A stretch of 64,000 bases of DNA from Carya illinoinensis (lineage: Eukaryota; Streptophyta; Magnoliopsida; Fagales; Juglandaceae): contig NC_056762.1 in the NCBI RefSeq assembly GCF_018687715.1, positions 23,647,864 through 23,711,863 of the forward strand. The letters run 5' to 3'. Below are positions 46,457-57,590 of the stretch, piece after piece. The notes under the pieces are model-generated. The model did no database searches, was not told the origin of the DNA, and was given only the letters and a program-made list of their open reading frames with translations. The translations under genes and the position numbers were made by a program. Positions within the stretch are counted from its first letter, which is position 1. Each line of letters begins with the position of its first letter.

Positions 46457-48374
46457 TGTGATACCCCATTTTTATGTGTATTTTCACTAAAGGAGTGTTT
46501 TTAATTTAATGAATATGTTAGCTGTTTTATTTTAAATTGTTGTATTTTAATTGGTTTTATTTTATTTGATGTGGTGTTTAATTTATTTTAGTCGTTTTAT
46601 GTTTTTTTAAAATCGTTTTCGTCAGATCAGTTTTTGGATTTCGGAAATGAGGACTGGACCTCATTTTCTTTTTCCATCTTTTATTTTCTCTTTTTCTTTT
46701 TCCCTTTTTCCTTTTTTTCTTTTTCCTTTTCTTCTTTTCTTCTTTCTTTCTTTTTTCTTTTTCTTTTTCCTCTTCTTTCCCGTACGCGCGCAGCAACCCT
46801 CTTCCCTCTTCCTGTCGCTGATCTGTCCCCCGCCTAGAATCATCGCCACCAGCCGGCGTGGCCGACACCACCCCCACCAATCAACTCCCCTCCGACTGGT
46901 GAACACCCCCACCGATTTCCAGCCCCATCCGTGTTGTCGATCACCCCCTACAACCCCATCTTTCCACACGGTTTTGAGCCGTTTCCGGTGCCGTCGCTCC
47001 ACCTCCGGCCACCACCTCTTCACAACTTCATCCCCTACCTCTTGCCGACCTAACCCACCCAATTTCGGCCCCGATTTGTTGCTGGAGCAGCTCCCACGAG
47101 CTCAACTCCGATCAGCCCCTTTTTGCACTTCCATCGCCGTTTTCACCACCACCCATGGCCAAAGCTCACTTCCATTAGCTTCATAAACATCCCCAGACCA
47201 TTCCCTATCAATTTCGTGTCTTGGTTTGTCCCCGTTCAAAAGTGGGTAATTTATTACCCGCGGCCACAGTGTAAAATACACTGTTACGTTGCTTTTTCTC
47301 CACCGTTTGCAACGTCATAAGCTTTCAAAAAATACCTTATAGCACTGTAAGTATTTTCCAAACTCTATTTTAGATTTAAATATATTTTTGCTCTTACAAT
47401 AAATTATTTAACTGGTTGGTTGATTCCAAACTGAGTCCGAGGAGTTCGGGGGTCGGATGGATTGAGAACGGAGTTGTTTGGTTGATGTTGATATTTGTTG
47501 GAGATATTTGTGCCTTGATTGTGAGCATTGTATAGTGCACGCATGTTCATATTTAAAAAGGGAAAACCGGGTTTTCATGTAGTTGCATGCATGTACATGT
47601 GTTTGTAAAATGGAAACTGGGCTTGTAAGCGATAAATGATTTATGGTATATGTGAACAGTTGGACTGACTGGTTTGGGTCAGAGGCACGTGTAGGGATGG
47701 TGGTAAGCAGGGACGGTGATAGAATCCCGCCTGTGATTCCCGCCTACGGTGCACGGGTAGGCACGGTGGTGAGCAGGGATGGTAGTAGAGTCTCGCCTGT
47801 GATTCCCTCCTACAGTACTTTGACGGTCTGGTTTTTGGGCCATTATCAGGGATAATGGTGATGTTATGTTTAAAAAATATGTTTTGGGCCAAAATGGGAT
47901 TTTGGCGTATGTGAAAAAATGTGATTTTATGGGATATGTGCATTTGCATTCATTCATGCATATTGTTTTAGTTTTAATATGCTTTTATCTTGTGGTGTTT
48001 GGATCTTTACTTACCTGCTGCACCATTTTGATACAGTAGATTTTGATGTAGAGATCGAGGAGGAGAAGGAGGTTGAGCTCGAGGAGGCGGCTCCGCCGGA
48101 GTATTGAGTTGGAGTTTATGTTTTGTAGTTTGGTTTGAAATGATATTTGTAGCTTGTAATATTTTATTATGTATGTTTTGAACGGCTTTGTATTAAACAA
48201 AGAAAAATTCTGGTACTTAGTTATATGACTTCGTTTATCCGCTGCGTGTTTTCTTTTGCACATTTGTTGCTTATACACACACTTGGCACTTGGCGATAGG
48301 GTGGTGACCCGTGTTGTCATCATCCGGACGTCTCAATTTTCCCGTGTCCGTACATGGGATTTGGGGGCGTCACA
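46457..48374 (+). repeat. Family A 3' LTR
   Basis: It runs from TGTGATACCCC to GGGGGCGTCACA, 1918 bp. A pyrimidine-only tract lies at about 46663-46785. It has a tandem duplication of about 66 bp at about 47690-47815, where the 5' LTR (42258-42330) has one unit. Confidence 0.92.
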
Positions 48375-49173
48375 ATGGATATTATTCGACATGTGAAAAT
48401 AATGATTAAAAATATTTCCTGCAACATGAATAATTTCTAGGCAATGAAGAAAAATGACTTTTTAGTTATGGAGGGGTTGAATATTCCGATTGTTCCTATT
48501 AGAAAAAAGCAAGTGACCTTTGTTAAATGGGAGTTACCGAGGAGGGGAATGATAAAATTAAATCTTGATGGTGGGGCTCATTTAAATCCCGGAGAGGCAG
48601 GGGTAGGGGCATTATTCGACACTACAAAGGTAAATGTATTGCTGGATTTGTGCATCATTACGGGGTTGCTACGAACACGGTCGCTGAATGCCGTGCTTTA
48701 TTAGATGGTTTGAGGATTTGTAAAAATTTAAGGCTTCATAATGTTTTGGTAGAGTCAGATTCTTCGACGATCATGAGTTGGCTTGCCTCCTGAATTTGCC
48801 AACTTTGGTTTCTTTGGGAGTTTTGGGAGGAGATAAAGGAGATTTCCATGGAGATTAATGCACGTTTTACACATGTGTTTCGAGAAGCTAATATGGTAGC
48901 AGATTTTTTAGCAAAAAAGGGGACAATGGGTGTTAACACATACTTTATTGGTTAGGATTTTGAGTATACTCAGCTTAGAGGATTGATACGCATGGACAGG
49001 TTGGGGATGGTTTTTATTAGAGAGAAATGATGTTTTTTTGGGGTTTTTTTTTTTTTTTTTTTGTGGTAATAAAGGTATTCCTCCACCATAAGTGAGGGTT
49101 TTTAATAATATTGGGGTAGGGGTCCCTCTAGTACATGGGGCCCTAACTTCTTAAAAAAAAAAAAAAAAAGAAG
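48375..49173 (+). mobile_element. LINE part 2: RNase H, 3' UTR and poly(A)
   Basis: It continues the LINE after the gypsy insert. RNase H-like residues are at 48444-48960: VKWELPRRGMIKLNLDGGAH, AECRALLDGLRICKNL, a DSS motif, and NARFTHVFREANMVADFLAK, with a frameshift near 48640 and stop near 48793. The 3' UTR has a T-run at about 49044-49062, and the tail is an A-run at about 49153-49169. Confidence 0.9.
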
Positions 49174-49185
49174 GAATAGTAACCT
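49174..49185. repeat. LINE target site duplication (right)
   Basis: GAATAGTAACCT, the partner of 36486-36497. Confidence 0.92.
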
Positions 49186-51949
49186 TAATAATCGTACTAA
49201 GTGCAGTGTTTTCAAAATCACAATGTGGAATGTCCAAATTAGGTTAGAAAAGTTTTATTTGAATACTTGGAAAGATCTTAGCTACACATATTGAATAATA
49301 TTAGACACTTGGCACAAAAAGGAACCATTAGATGGATTTGTGAAGGAAATCAAGGTGTGAGATCATGCCACCTAAGCAAAACTTTTTTTCATCTGATCAA
49401 CCAAATTGTGCCAGACCAAAGAGGGTTTCAACCCTAGTAAGACCCTAAATGGTTGGAACCATTTGAAACCCCAAAAGCATGGTTCAAAACCAAAACCTTA
49501 AACGGTTTCCCTAAAACCTAAAGTTGGCCTCCAAACCCCTTTTTATTTGAGTTCTAGCATTGTGTTTAATCACTTGATTAAATCACTTCCACATGCTATT
49601 AATTCATTAAATCCTTGTTATGACATCATTATCCAAACTTTTAAACCTTGGTAATTTGATTGGGCCAAGAAAAATTGGATTTGGGCTTGATAGCATCTCA
49701 AACCCTAACCAAACCCCCTTTAAACCCCAAATTGAAGCCCAAGTGGTTGAGGCCCACCAAGGCTCACAAATTGGGTCACCTTGGCAAAGATTCATGAAGA
49801 AGTTTCCTCTCCCACATGGCAGACCATCCACTACCCGTGGCTGCACCCAATAGTGCTTTGATGTGATGGAGAAACCCACCTCATCAACCTCCATATCTCA
49901 CAGCTTCTACAGGCAATCCTTTCCCCTCACTATTCTCCACTTTATGTCACATAGCCACCTACAATCAAGGGTTATTCAAGCCCATATCTTCTCCCTCCAG
50001 AAGTATAGAGTCTTAAAAGACACATTTCTTTCCCTTTAATTACTTCTTCACCCCGTTCTTAGAGAGAAACCCAAAAGAGCTCTCTCTGGCAGATTTCTGG
50101 GTCTTTTTGCGTGGAGCGTTTTGACCCCTTGTAGGTATTTTCACACAATTAATCATTGATAAAAGTTATTCCTATTTGAGTATAGTTTCCATAGATTTAT
50201 TATTCATATCATACCATGGTCATTTGGTTGGTTAAAAGTATTTGTAACCATGGAAAGGTCATTCTGGGTGTGAAACTGGAGAGTACGTTATGTTTTGGAG
50301 TTTTTGACCAAGCTAATGGATATATCTTGGTCTAAAAATTTCATGGAGTGTTTTTAGCATATGTTTATGAGTTTCCATTGAGGTTTTGTTGCAAGGTTTT
50401 TGATGATATGTTTTCTTAGATCTAGAAACTTGAAAACTGGAAGTGGAAAAACAGTTTTTGTTCGGAGAAAGTTTGAATATTTCGTAGTTTGATCGTATTC
50501 TAAAGGTTTTGATATTTTTATATGATGATTCTAAGTCACTTATTTTCATGTTAGGATGTTATTTTGAAGAAATTTACTATCATTTTTAGAGATATGATTT
50601 TTCTATGCAAGAGGATTTCGGTTAGGCCAAAGATTTGATGTTTTTGGGTTAGATCCATGTTTTACTGAGTTTTAGCCATGTGATTTTAAGTTTGATGGTT
50701 GAATCTTCTTTAGGGAACATTTTTAAACCTTGTGATGTTTTATTTTGAAGATCTCATCTTTTTAAATAACGGATCAAGAGATTGATCAATTTAAGAAAAA
50801 AGTTTCCATTTTTTTCTACTCTATTTTTTTTTTGGACCAAGTGTAAAACCAAAAACACCAAGTGTTATTTTGTGATTTTGGTGACTTTAGTTTGATGATT
50901 TAAAGCATGGTTGATCTTAGGATGATTTTATGAATATGTGAGAAGTAAGATTTGATTTTTTAGAATTCTTGGAGATGTTTTGATTTAGGGTCAAAGCTTG
51001 TGATTCAAGGGTTTGGATCTTTTTACAAAAAGTTTGGTGTTGATTATTAGCTTTTTCTAATTGGATGTTTTAAGTTTGGTTTAAAGCTTAGGATAGGAAG
51101 ATCTTTGTTGCAAGAGTTTAGTTTAAGCATGAGTTTTGAAGTTGGAAGGAATTGCAACAAAAACCCAGAGAAATGGCCTATAGATGTTTCAGCCATAGTG
51201 TGTTTTCCATAGTTGTGATTTGTTTTAAATTTTTCTAAGTTGATATTTGAGGAATGTAAATTTTGAAAATTTTTGAAGTTAGGATGTGAAATCTTTAAGT
51301 TAGGGATAAAATGGTCATTTTCTCACATGTAGAGGGTAAAATGGTAATTTTATCCTAAGTTAGCTTTTTTTCATGTTTCTAATTATTAGTAATTAAATTT
51401 CTAACTTTTAGAATACCCTTTTACAGTTCCTCGTGTTTCGCGCTTTATTCTCGTGGAATATGACGATTGAGGTAAGTTAGCTTCTAACTTACTATCAGTT
51501 TATTGTGTATGTATGATGGGTAAAGGAACTACAATTTATGTATGTATGTTATCACATATGCCATACCATGCCGCGTCATTACATGTTTATCTGTTATGAA
51601 TGATTTATTCTATCATGAATGCTTATCTGTTATACAATATATTATGTCACGTATTGCTATATGTTACAAGTATGTCATATTATGTTATGCCATCTATTAC
51701 ATGTATGCCATGTCACGTAATATTCACTGTTACATATTATGTCATATTATGAAATGTTGTCTGTTACATGTTATGTCATACTACAAAATATTTCTATCTC
51801 AAGTAAGTCATGTCTCTCAAGTTACGTTCAAGTCATGCTATGTGACGTCAGTATTTCTGTTCTTTTGTATTCCAGTCATGTTTCAATAATAATACAGTTG
51901 TATATTTTGAGAACAATTAAGTTTCAATTATCAGTTAATTTGTACTACG

Positions 51950-52340
51950 GTCAAGGATGATATGCGCTGCTGCCTGGTATTGCAGTCAAAGCTATGCGTT
52001 GTCGAGTACTAAGGCCGTGAATGAGCATAATCTACCGTACTATAGATGGTTGAGTTAAGTTATGTTACAGTCAAGGATAATACGCGCTGTCTGGTATTAT
52101 TGTCAAGGCTATGCACTACCGAGTAATATGGTGAAGGAGTATAATCTACCATTATATTAAGTTATATTACGGTCAAGGATAATATGTGATACCTAGTACT
52201 GTGGTTAAGGCTATGCGTTGACAAGTACTATGATGAAGGAGTATAATCTACTATATTATAGAAGGATGTTAAGCGTTGCCTGCACTGCGATCAAGGCTAT
52301 GTGCTACCGAGTACTACGGTGAAGGAGTATAATATGCTGT
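51950..52340 (+). repeat. Degenerate tandem repeat, ~100-bp unit, about four copies
   Basis: Each unit has the order 'acggtcaaggataatatg', 'cctggtattg', 'gtcaaggctatgcg', 'gagtactacggtgaagg', 'agtataatctac'. Copies start near 51950, 52065, 52170 and 52275, the last being shortened. Confidence 0.85.
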
Positions 52341-52344
52341 TATG

Positions 52345-52890
52345 TTATGTTATATTCACGTACATGGTATGTTCATGTTTACGTTAAGTTTCAAGTTCAT
52401 GTTCATATCATGTTATGTTCAAGCTCACGTTCATGTTATGTTATGTTCATGTTCACGTTAAGTTTCAAGTTCATGTTCATATCATGTTATGTTCACGTTT
52501 ATGTTATGTTCAAGCTCATGTTTATGTTATGTTACGTTCATGTTCACGTTATGTTCCAAGTTCACGTTCGTGTCATGTTATGTTCACTTACATGTTATGT
52601 TCAAGTTCACATTCAAGTTATGTTATGTTCACGTTCACATTATATCTCAAGTTCATGTTTACATCATGTTATGCTCAGGTTTATGTTAAGTTCAAGTTCA
52701 TGTTTATGTTATCTATGTTCATGTTCATACTATGTTTCAATTAGTCCATGTTATGTTTCAAGTTCACGTTCTTGTTGTGTTGCTAGTCCATGTAATGTTT
52801 TAAGTTCAATTTCATGTCATGTCAAGTCAAGTTTGGTTTACGTTTCAGTTCAAGTTATGTTAGTTCTGCCATGCTATATGTCAAGTTATG
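52345..52890 (+). repeat. Minisatellite of TTCATGTT/TTCACGTT units
   Basis: About 550 bp of variants of 'tgttatgttcatgttcacgt' and 'aagttcaagttcatg', with longer higher-order repeats (for example 52378-52430 against 52446-52500). Because the unit has no stop codon in three forward frames, it produces long overlapping Val/His/Cys/Phe-rich frames that are not genes. Confidence 0.9.
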
Positions 52891-53514
52891 TTATGCTTAC
52901 TTACGACTTTAATTATGCATCCATGCTTTTACTGACATGTGTGCATCATTAACTTGTGTGAGAATTTCTTGTTAACTTTTTGAGATTTGTAATCAAATCT
53001 CACCGTAGTAGTCCCAACTACTATTCCCCCTGAATGGTAAGTGATGTGTCAGGATCAGAATAGGGAGCAGACACTAGTAGACTAGAAGAGATTGAGTAGA
53101 TGCCGCATACACGATGCGGAGCTTACAGCTTCTATAGTTAGTTTTTGGACAGTATTTTGACCTCGTTAGTCGAGTTACTCGACAAACTTTCTCAATAGTG
53201 TATTTTGGTAATATAAATATGGAGTCTGGTCTCTCATGTTTTTGAGATTATAGTCTTCTAAGACTTGTATTGAAATTGTTGATGTTTATACTGTTAAGTA
53301 TGCTTAGTTTACAATTTAACTATTTGGGATATTATAAGTTTGGTGCATAGTATTGCTCAAAAAAAATTTATCCACTGCAAATATTGCATAATGCTAGATG
53401 CATGATAGGAATATTGCATCCTATATGTCATGAACGGGGGCAGGTAACCTTGTGTTGCATGTCCCGACACTTTAGATGTCCATCCAATCTCAACCGAAAT
53501 CTTGGGGTGTCACA

Positions 53515-54395
53515 TATATAATACTATATATATTAACCATATATATATACTTATATAATACGATATATATTAACGAGTATGCTATATACACTTAACTAGT
53601 ATATACTATATACCATATACACTTATGTATTATGAGAATTGAATGGAATTATTACTTTACTGAGATGGATGAACAATATAGATGATAAAATCGGCTATGC
53701 CTTGGGGTATTCAAGATCCCTAATTCCTTGACCCAAAGAAAATAACAAACTTGTTCAGACAATTTTCCAGAACTTCCCCACTAACCACCACCTTCCCCTA
53801 CATATACTTGGAACAATATTTCTAAACGACAACATCCAACTCACAGCTCTCGTTTCCATCTGCGACACATCGCCATACTTTTTTTTTAAATATTAATTAT
53901 AATATATTAGATAATAAAATATTATATATTCTATGATATAGTGTATATCATATATTATATAATATAATATGTTATATATATAATATTTAATACAATGGTG
54001 AAAGCTACAGAGGAATTTCATTATGCTTTGGTGATGAAATTCATAAGATTTCGTCCATCTATTGATAAAATCAGATTGAATGTCATGAAAACTTGGGGAT
54101 TGCAAGAAATTCCAAGCATTAGTTTTATGGATGATTACCATGTGTTAATGCATATGAAAAATGAGAGAGATTTTGTGCATGGCTAAGCACGTGAAGGAAG
54201 AATAATGGAGGGTAATGCTTTCCGGCTATAAATATATAGTATATATTATTATTTTATGTTATATATATGTTATATTATATATACTAGTATATCTATTATA
54301 TAGTATATTATATACTAGTTAAGTATATAATATATAATATTAACTATATAAAGTATATTATATATATAGTCATTAAATATAATATGAAATATATA
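53515..54395. repeat. TA-rich interval
   Basis: Long TA-rich runs at 53515-53630, 53890-53995 and 54225-54395, with a less AT-rich unassigned stretch at 53640-53880 and one LINE-derived fragment (53995-54186). Confidence 0.8.
53995..54186 (+). pseudogene. DUF4283 fragment of a LINE ORF1
   Basis: A 63-codon frame reads VKATEEFHYALVMKFIRFRP, then KTWGLQEI and SFMDDYHVLMHMKNERDFVH. The pattern (ALV.KF..RP....IR...K.WGL......SF.D..H.L....NE.DF) is that of the DUF4283 domain of plant LINE ORF1 and related proteins. It stands alone in TA-rich DNA. Confidence 0.6.
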
Positions 54396-56495
54396 TGTAA
54401 CACCCATCCTTGTGGTGGTTCCTTTCCAAAACTATTTGATAAAAATCGACGGGAATTACGGTTCCTTTAAAATCTATTTTCCTTTCATGCCAGGATACAA
54501 AAGACTTAATGTTATAAATAAAATTCATTTTCTTAATTAAAAGATTACAGCTGAAAACATTAAATTTGATAATTAAAGTTTCTCGTACAAAATATCTTGC
54601 CTAAGCCTTTGTGCTCTTCCCCTTGGGCTGTGCTAGGCCCGACCTGTCATGCTCATCTTGTCCCTAAGAGGGCACACATAAAACTAAAATGAGTCGATGA
54701 CTCATAAGCATTACTTCATACAGTTAAAATATAATAACATAGATTTTCAGTCATGCATTTATCATTCCATACATACATATCGTACTTAGCATGCATACGT
54801 CTTTCATTTTGTTTGAAAACATTGCGAGGTGGGGTTTTTCTTTAAAAACATGCTTTCTTCTTTAAAAAAGTTCCCCACGCATCGCTGGCTTCATTTCTTA
54901 AAGAGTCTTTTCATGCATTCGTTCTTTTACATACATTCATGCATTCATCTTTTCTTACTTACGTACATTCATGCATTTCGTTCATCCAAACATACATGCA
55001 TTCCTTTCTAACATGCATATGTTCATTCTTATCACTTTCATTGGCCATAGCACACTGTTACACCCCATGTGATGGGGTTAGAGGTGTTGTGGACCTGATT
55101 TAGCCCATGGCCACGGGTTGGGAATCCATTCCATCAGGGTACAACCCTGGGTGCACTACCAGTACTACCTACCTAACATTGCAATCTGCCTAGTCCAATC
55201 CATTCATTGGTACCATTTCTATTTCAATCATGTGGTCGTCACGTATCTTCATACATCATGCATTTCAGTCCGTTCATTCCTTTCCTTTCCTTTACAGTCC
55301 TTTACCATTCTTAAAGTTCTTCAGTTCATTTCTTTCGTACAAAGTCATCTTAAAAAGAGAAAATAGTTTTCATAAAAGTCATTTTAGAAAAAGTCATCTT
55401 TCATGGCATCATTGAAAACATTGTCTTTCATAAGAACATTTTAAAACACTTTCTTCAGGTCATTTAAAGCATAGTTTTCTTTCTTTTATTTTAAGAGTTG
55501 TTTTAAAATAAGTTTCTTTGAAAGGAAATAGTTTTCTTTCTCTTCATAAAAGTTGTTTTAGAAAGAGTCATTTTTACGAGAGAAAGTTATTTAAAAAATA
55601 GTTTTCTTCCTTTTCTTAAAAGTTGTTTTAGAAATAGTTCATTACAATTTCAGTCCTTACAGTTCTTAACAGTTCTTACTTGTCTTTTAAAGCTTCATTT
55701 CATTTCCTTTCATGAACATACATACAATACGTACTACTTATAGCATCCATTCACATGCGTAAACATACATACTTTGGGTGAGTGAAAAGGGGCTGCCAAG
55801 AAGGGCCGCTACATACTTATACTTAAAAAATTAAGCTTCATTTTCTTTTTCTTTCGAAAAGCGTGTCTCATAGAGAAAAGTTCCATTTTCCTTTTAGAGA
55901 AAAATCTTTCTTTTTCTTCTTCGTTTGTATAAAGCAAACTCTAGAAGAGTATGAATGCAATACTTACCTAGACTTCATGCCATACTCAATCCATGCAGCC
56001 CATTCACGTGCGTGTCAGATGGCAACCTACATGCATACACATAACCTTATGTCATCATCTATCTAATGCATAAGTAACTATTCTAAAAATAGAACTATGC
56101 CTCACTTGGAACACTCTTTGTCCTTCCCTGGGCTCTTACGTGCCATTTACTATAATAAAACCTTCAGGGTCTTATTCCTTAAAGTGAACCATGATTCACC
56201 TTAGGGCTAAGGCACTAAGACCTCCGTCTCATTCTTCTATTTCAACATTTTGACGCATGATTCCGATTGACAGAGTCGCATGTTCCAACCTTAGACGATA
56301 TACTCGTCACTACCTTTAAGTATCTTAGCCCCTACTAAATCCTCATTCCCATCCAGAGAGGCCACATGAATTCAAGCCAACTTTGGGGTTAAAATGCCAT
56401 GTAACCATGCTTAGGACAAATTACCCATTACCTATGGTAAACCTGTCTGGTACATGTGTCTCACCAAAGACACCCGTATCTTATCCTTCTTTCTC
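54396..56495 (-). mobile_element. LTR-like block, probable gypsy, minus strand
   Basis: Read on the minus strand, the end near 54396 has GGGTGTTACA, and 54590-54720 shows the usual gypsy U5 phrases (CCCTCTTAGGGACAAGATGA, ATTTTAGTTTTATGTGTGCC). About 55060-55200 has 'gggttgtaccctgatggaat' sequence common in such LTRs. Internal tracts are degenerate repeats: 'catgcattc' units at 54900-55020 and 'gttttagaaatagtt/cttttcataaaag' units at 55370-55640. The right boundary is not defined. No gene was seen. Confidence 0.5.
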
Positions 56496-56729
56496 ACCTA
56501 AGAGCAACTTATAATTCGAATGAATGTCTGCTTGTATAAACAAGCTTCATACTCCAATACCAACTTGCTTAGACCCGATCGATAGGACTCTTTCTCTTCT
56601 GGGATTGGATCCATCTTCTTTCTTCTCTTTTCATTACAATTTCTTCTCTGCATTACAAATTCCTCAAGAATTTGTAGTGATTTTTCTACATTACAAACTC
56701 CAAGATCGTGATTCTTGATCTTTCTTGAA

Positions 56730-57590
56730 ATGGGTTCTGAAAATTCTGTTGATTCTATCCCAAACATAAATCCATCAGATATTTCATCAATTCCCTACTA
56801 TCTGCATCCTTGTGGTAACCTTGGTGCCCTTCTTGTCTCAGAGATCTTTACTGGAGATAACTATGTTGCTTGGAGCCGCTCGATTACCATTGCTTTATCT
56901 ATCAAGAATAAAGTGGCATTCATCAATGGTTCAATTCGACCTCCACATTTTTCTGAATCTGTTCTTCACACAGCTTGGTTAAGGGCAAATAACTTGGTAC
57001 TTTCTTGGCTTGTAAACTCTATTTCCAAAGATATTCGAAATAGTTTGCTATATGTAAATTCATCTCTTGATCTTTGGAATGAATTGAAGACTCGGTACTT
57101 AAGAAGTGATGGACCAAGGGTTTTTCACCTAGAAAAATCTTTGAGTTGCATCAACCAAGGTTCTTCCTCTGTCACTGAGTACTTCAGTGCTTTTAAAACA
57201 TTATGGGATGAATATATAAGCTTTCGTCCTTTTCCAACATGTACTTGTGGAAAAATGTCAAGTTGTACATGTGATCTTTTCTCCTTTTTACTACAAAGGC
57301 AACAATTAGACTATGTTTTGAAGTTTCTGTTTGGTTTAAATGATTCTGTAGCATCCATAAGAAGTCAATTGCTTCTTTCAATACTATTACCACCTATGGC
57401 CAAGGTCTTCTGTTTATTACTCCAAGAAGAAAGCCAAAGACAACTAACCAACTCAGTTTCTACTGAAACTCATGCATTGATGGTTAGACAGTCGACTCCT
57501 GCAACAAATCAATACAGATTTTCCAAAGAAAAATCTAAGAAATCTATTCTTCATTGTACACATTGTCGATACAATGGACATAGTGGATAA
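56730..57590 (+). pseudogene. Copia gag
   Basis: The 287-codon frame begins MGSENSVDSIP and holds YYLHPCGNLGALLVSEIFTG, DNYVAWSRSITIALSIKNK, FINGSI, LDLWNELKTRYLRSDGPRVF and the CTCGKMSSCTCD Cys-rich stretch typical of retrotran_gag_3-type gag. It ends in a zinc-knuckle piece (CTHCRYNGHSG) cut by a stop at 57588-57590. It is one of the better preserved frames in this part of the window. Confidence 0.88.

Larger units (their letters stand above)
41306..48374 (+). mobile_element. Gag-only (TR-GAG-like) gypsy retrotransposon, family A
   Basis: LTRs at 41306-42885 (5', truncated) and 46457-48374 (3') flank a 3.57-kb internal region with a tRNA-Met-type primer site, a gag gene and no pol. The LTRs are the same family as the solo LTR at 6832-8794 and the fragment at 1-983. 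It is inserted in the LINE; about 220 bp at the outer end of the 5' LTR and some LINE sequence are missing, so no target duplication remains. Confidence 0.9.
49186..53514 (+). repeat. Family B 3' LTR, remainder (very long LTR)
   Basis: It continues the LTR interrupted at 36497 and ends at 53514 with GGGGTGTCACA. Together the parts give about 4.7 kb. The stretch 49186-49390 matches 4710-4438 on the minus strand. The 49960-50140 stretch has the CT-rich and AGAGAGAAACCC leader look of an LTR transcript start. It contains two tandem-repeat blocks (51950-52340 and 52345-52890). The end is inferred from the TG...CA form; no 5' partner is in the window to confirm the total length. Confidence 0.65.

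Noticed and set aside
48444..48960. RNase H-like domain as a separate host gene
   Set aside because: It is the 3' part of the LINE ORF2, separated from it by the gypsy insertion and followed by the LINE poly(A) tail.
49607..49894. Opposite overlapping frames of 77 and 95 codons
   Set aside because: They are inside the family B LTR and have no domain; they overlap each other on both strands.
51950..52340. Regular repeats reminiscent of a CRISPR array
   Set aside because: The units are ~100 bp, contiguous and degenerate, have no unique spacers, and sit in a plant LTR.
52347..52952. A 201-codon Cys/Val/His-rich frame that could look like a repeat protein
   Set aside because: It is the translation of the minisatellite, open in more than one frame, with no unique sequence or start context.
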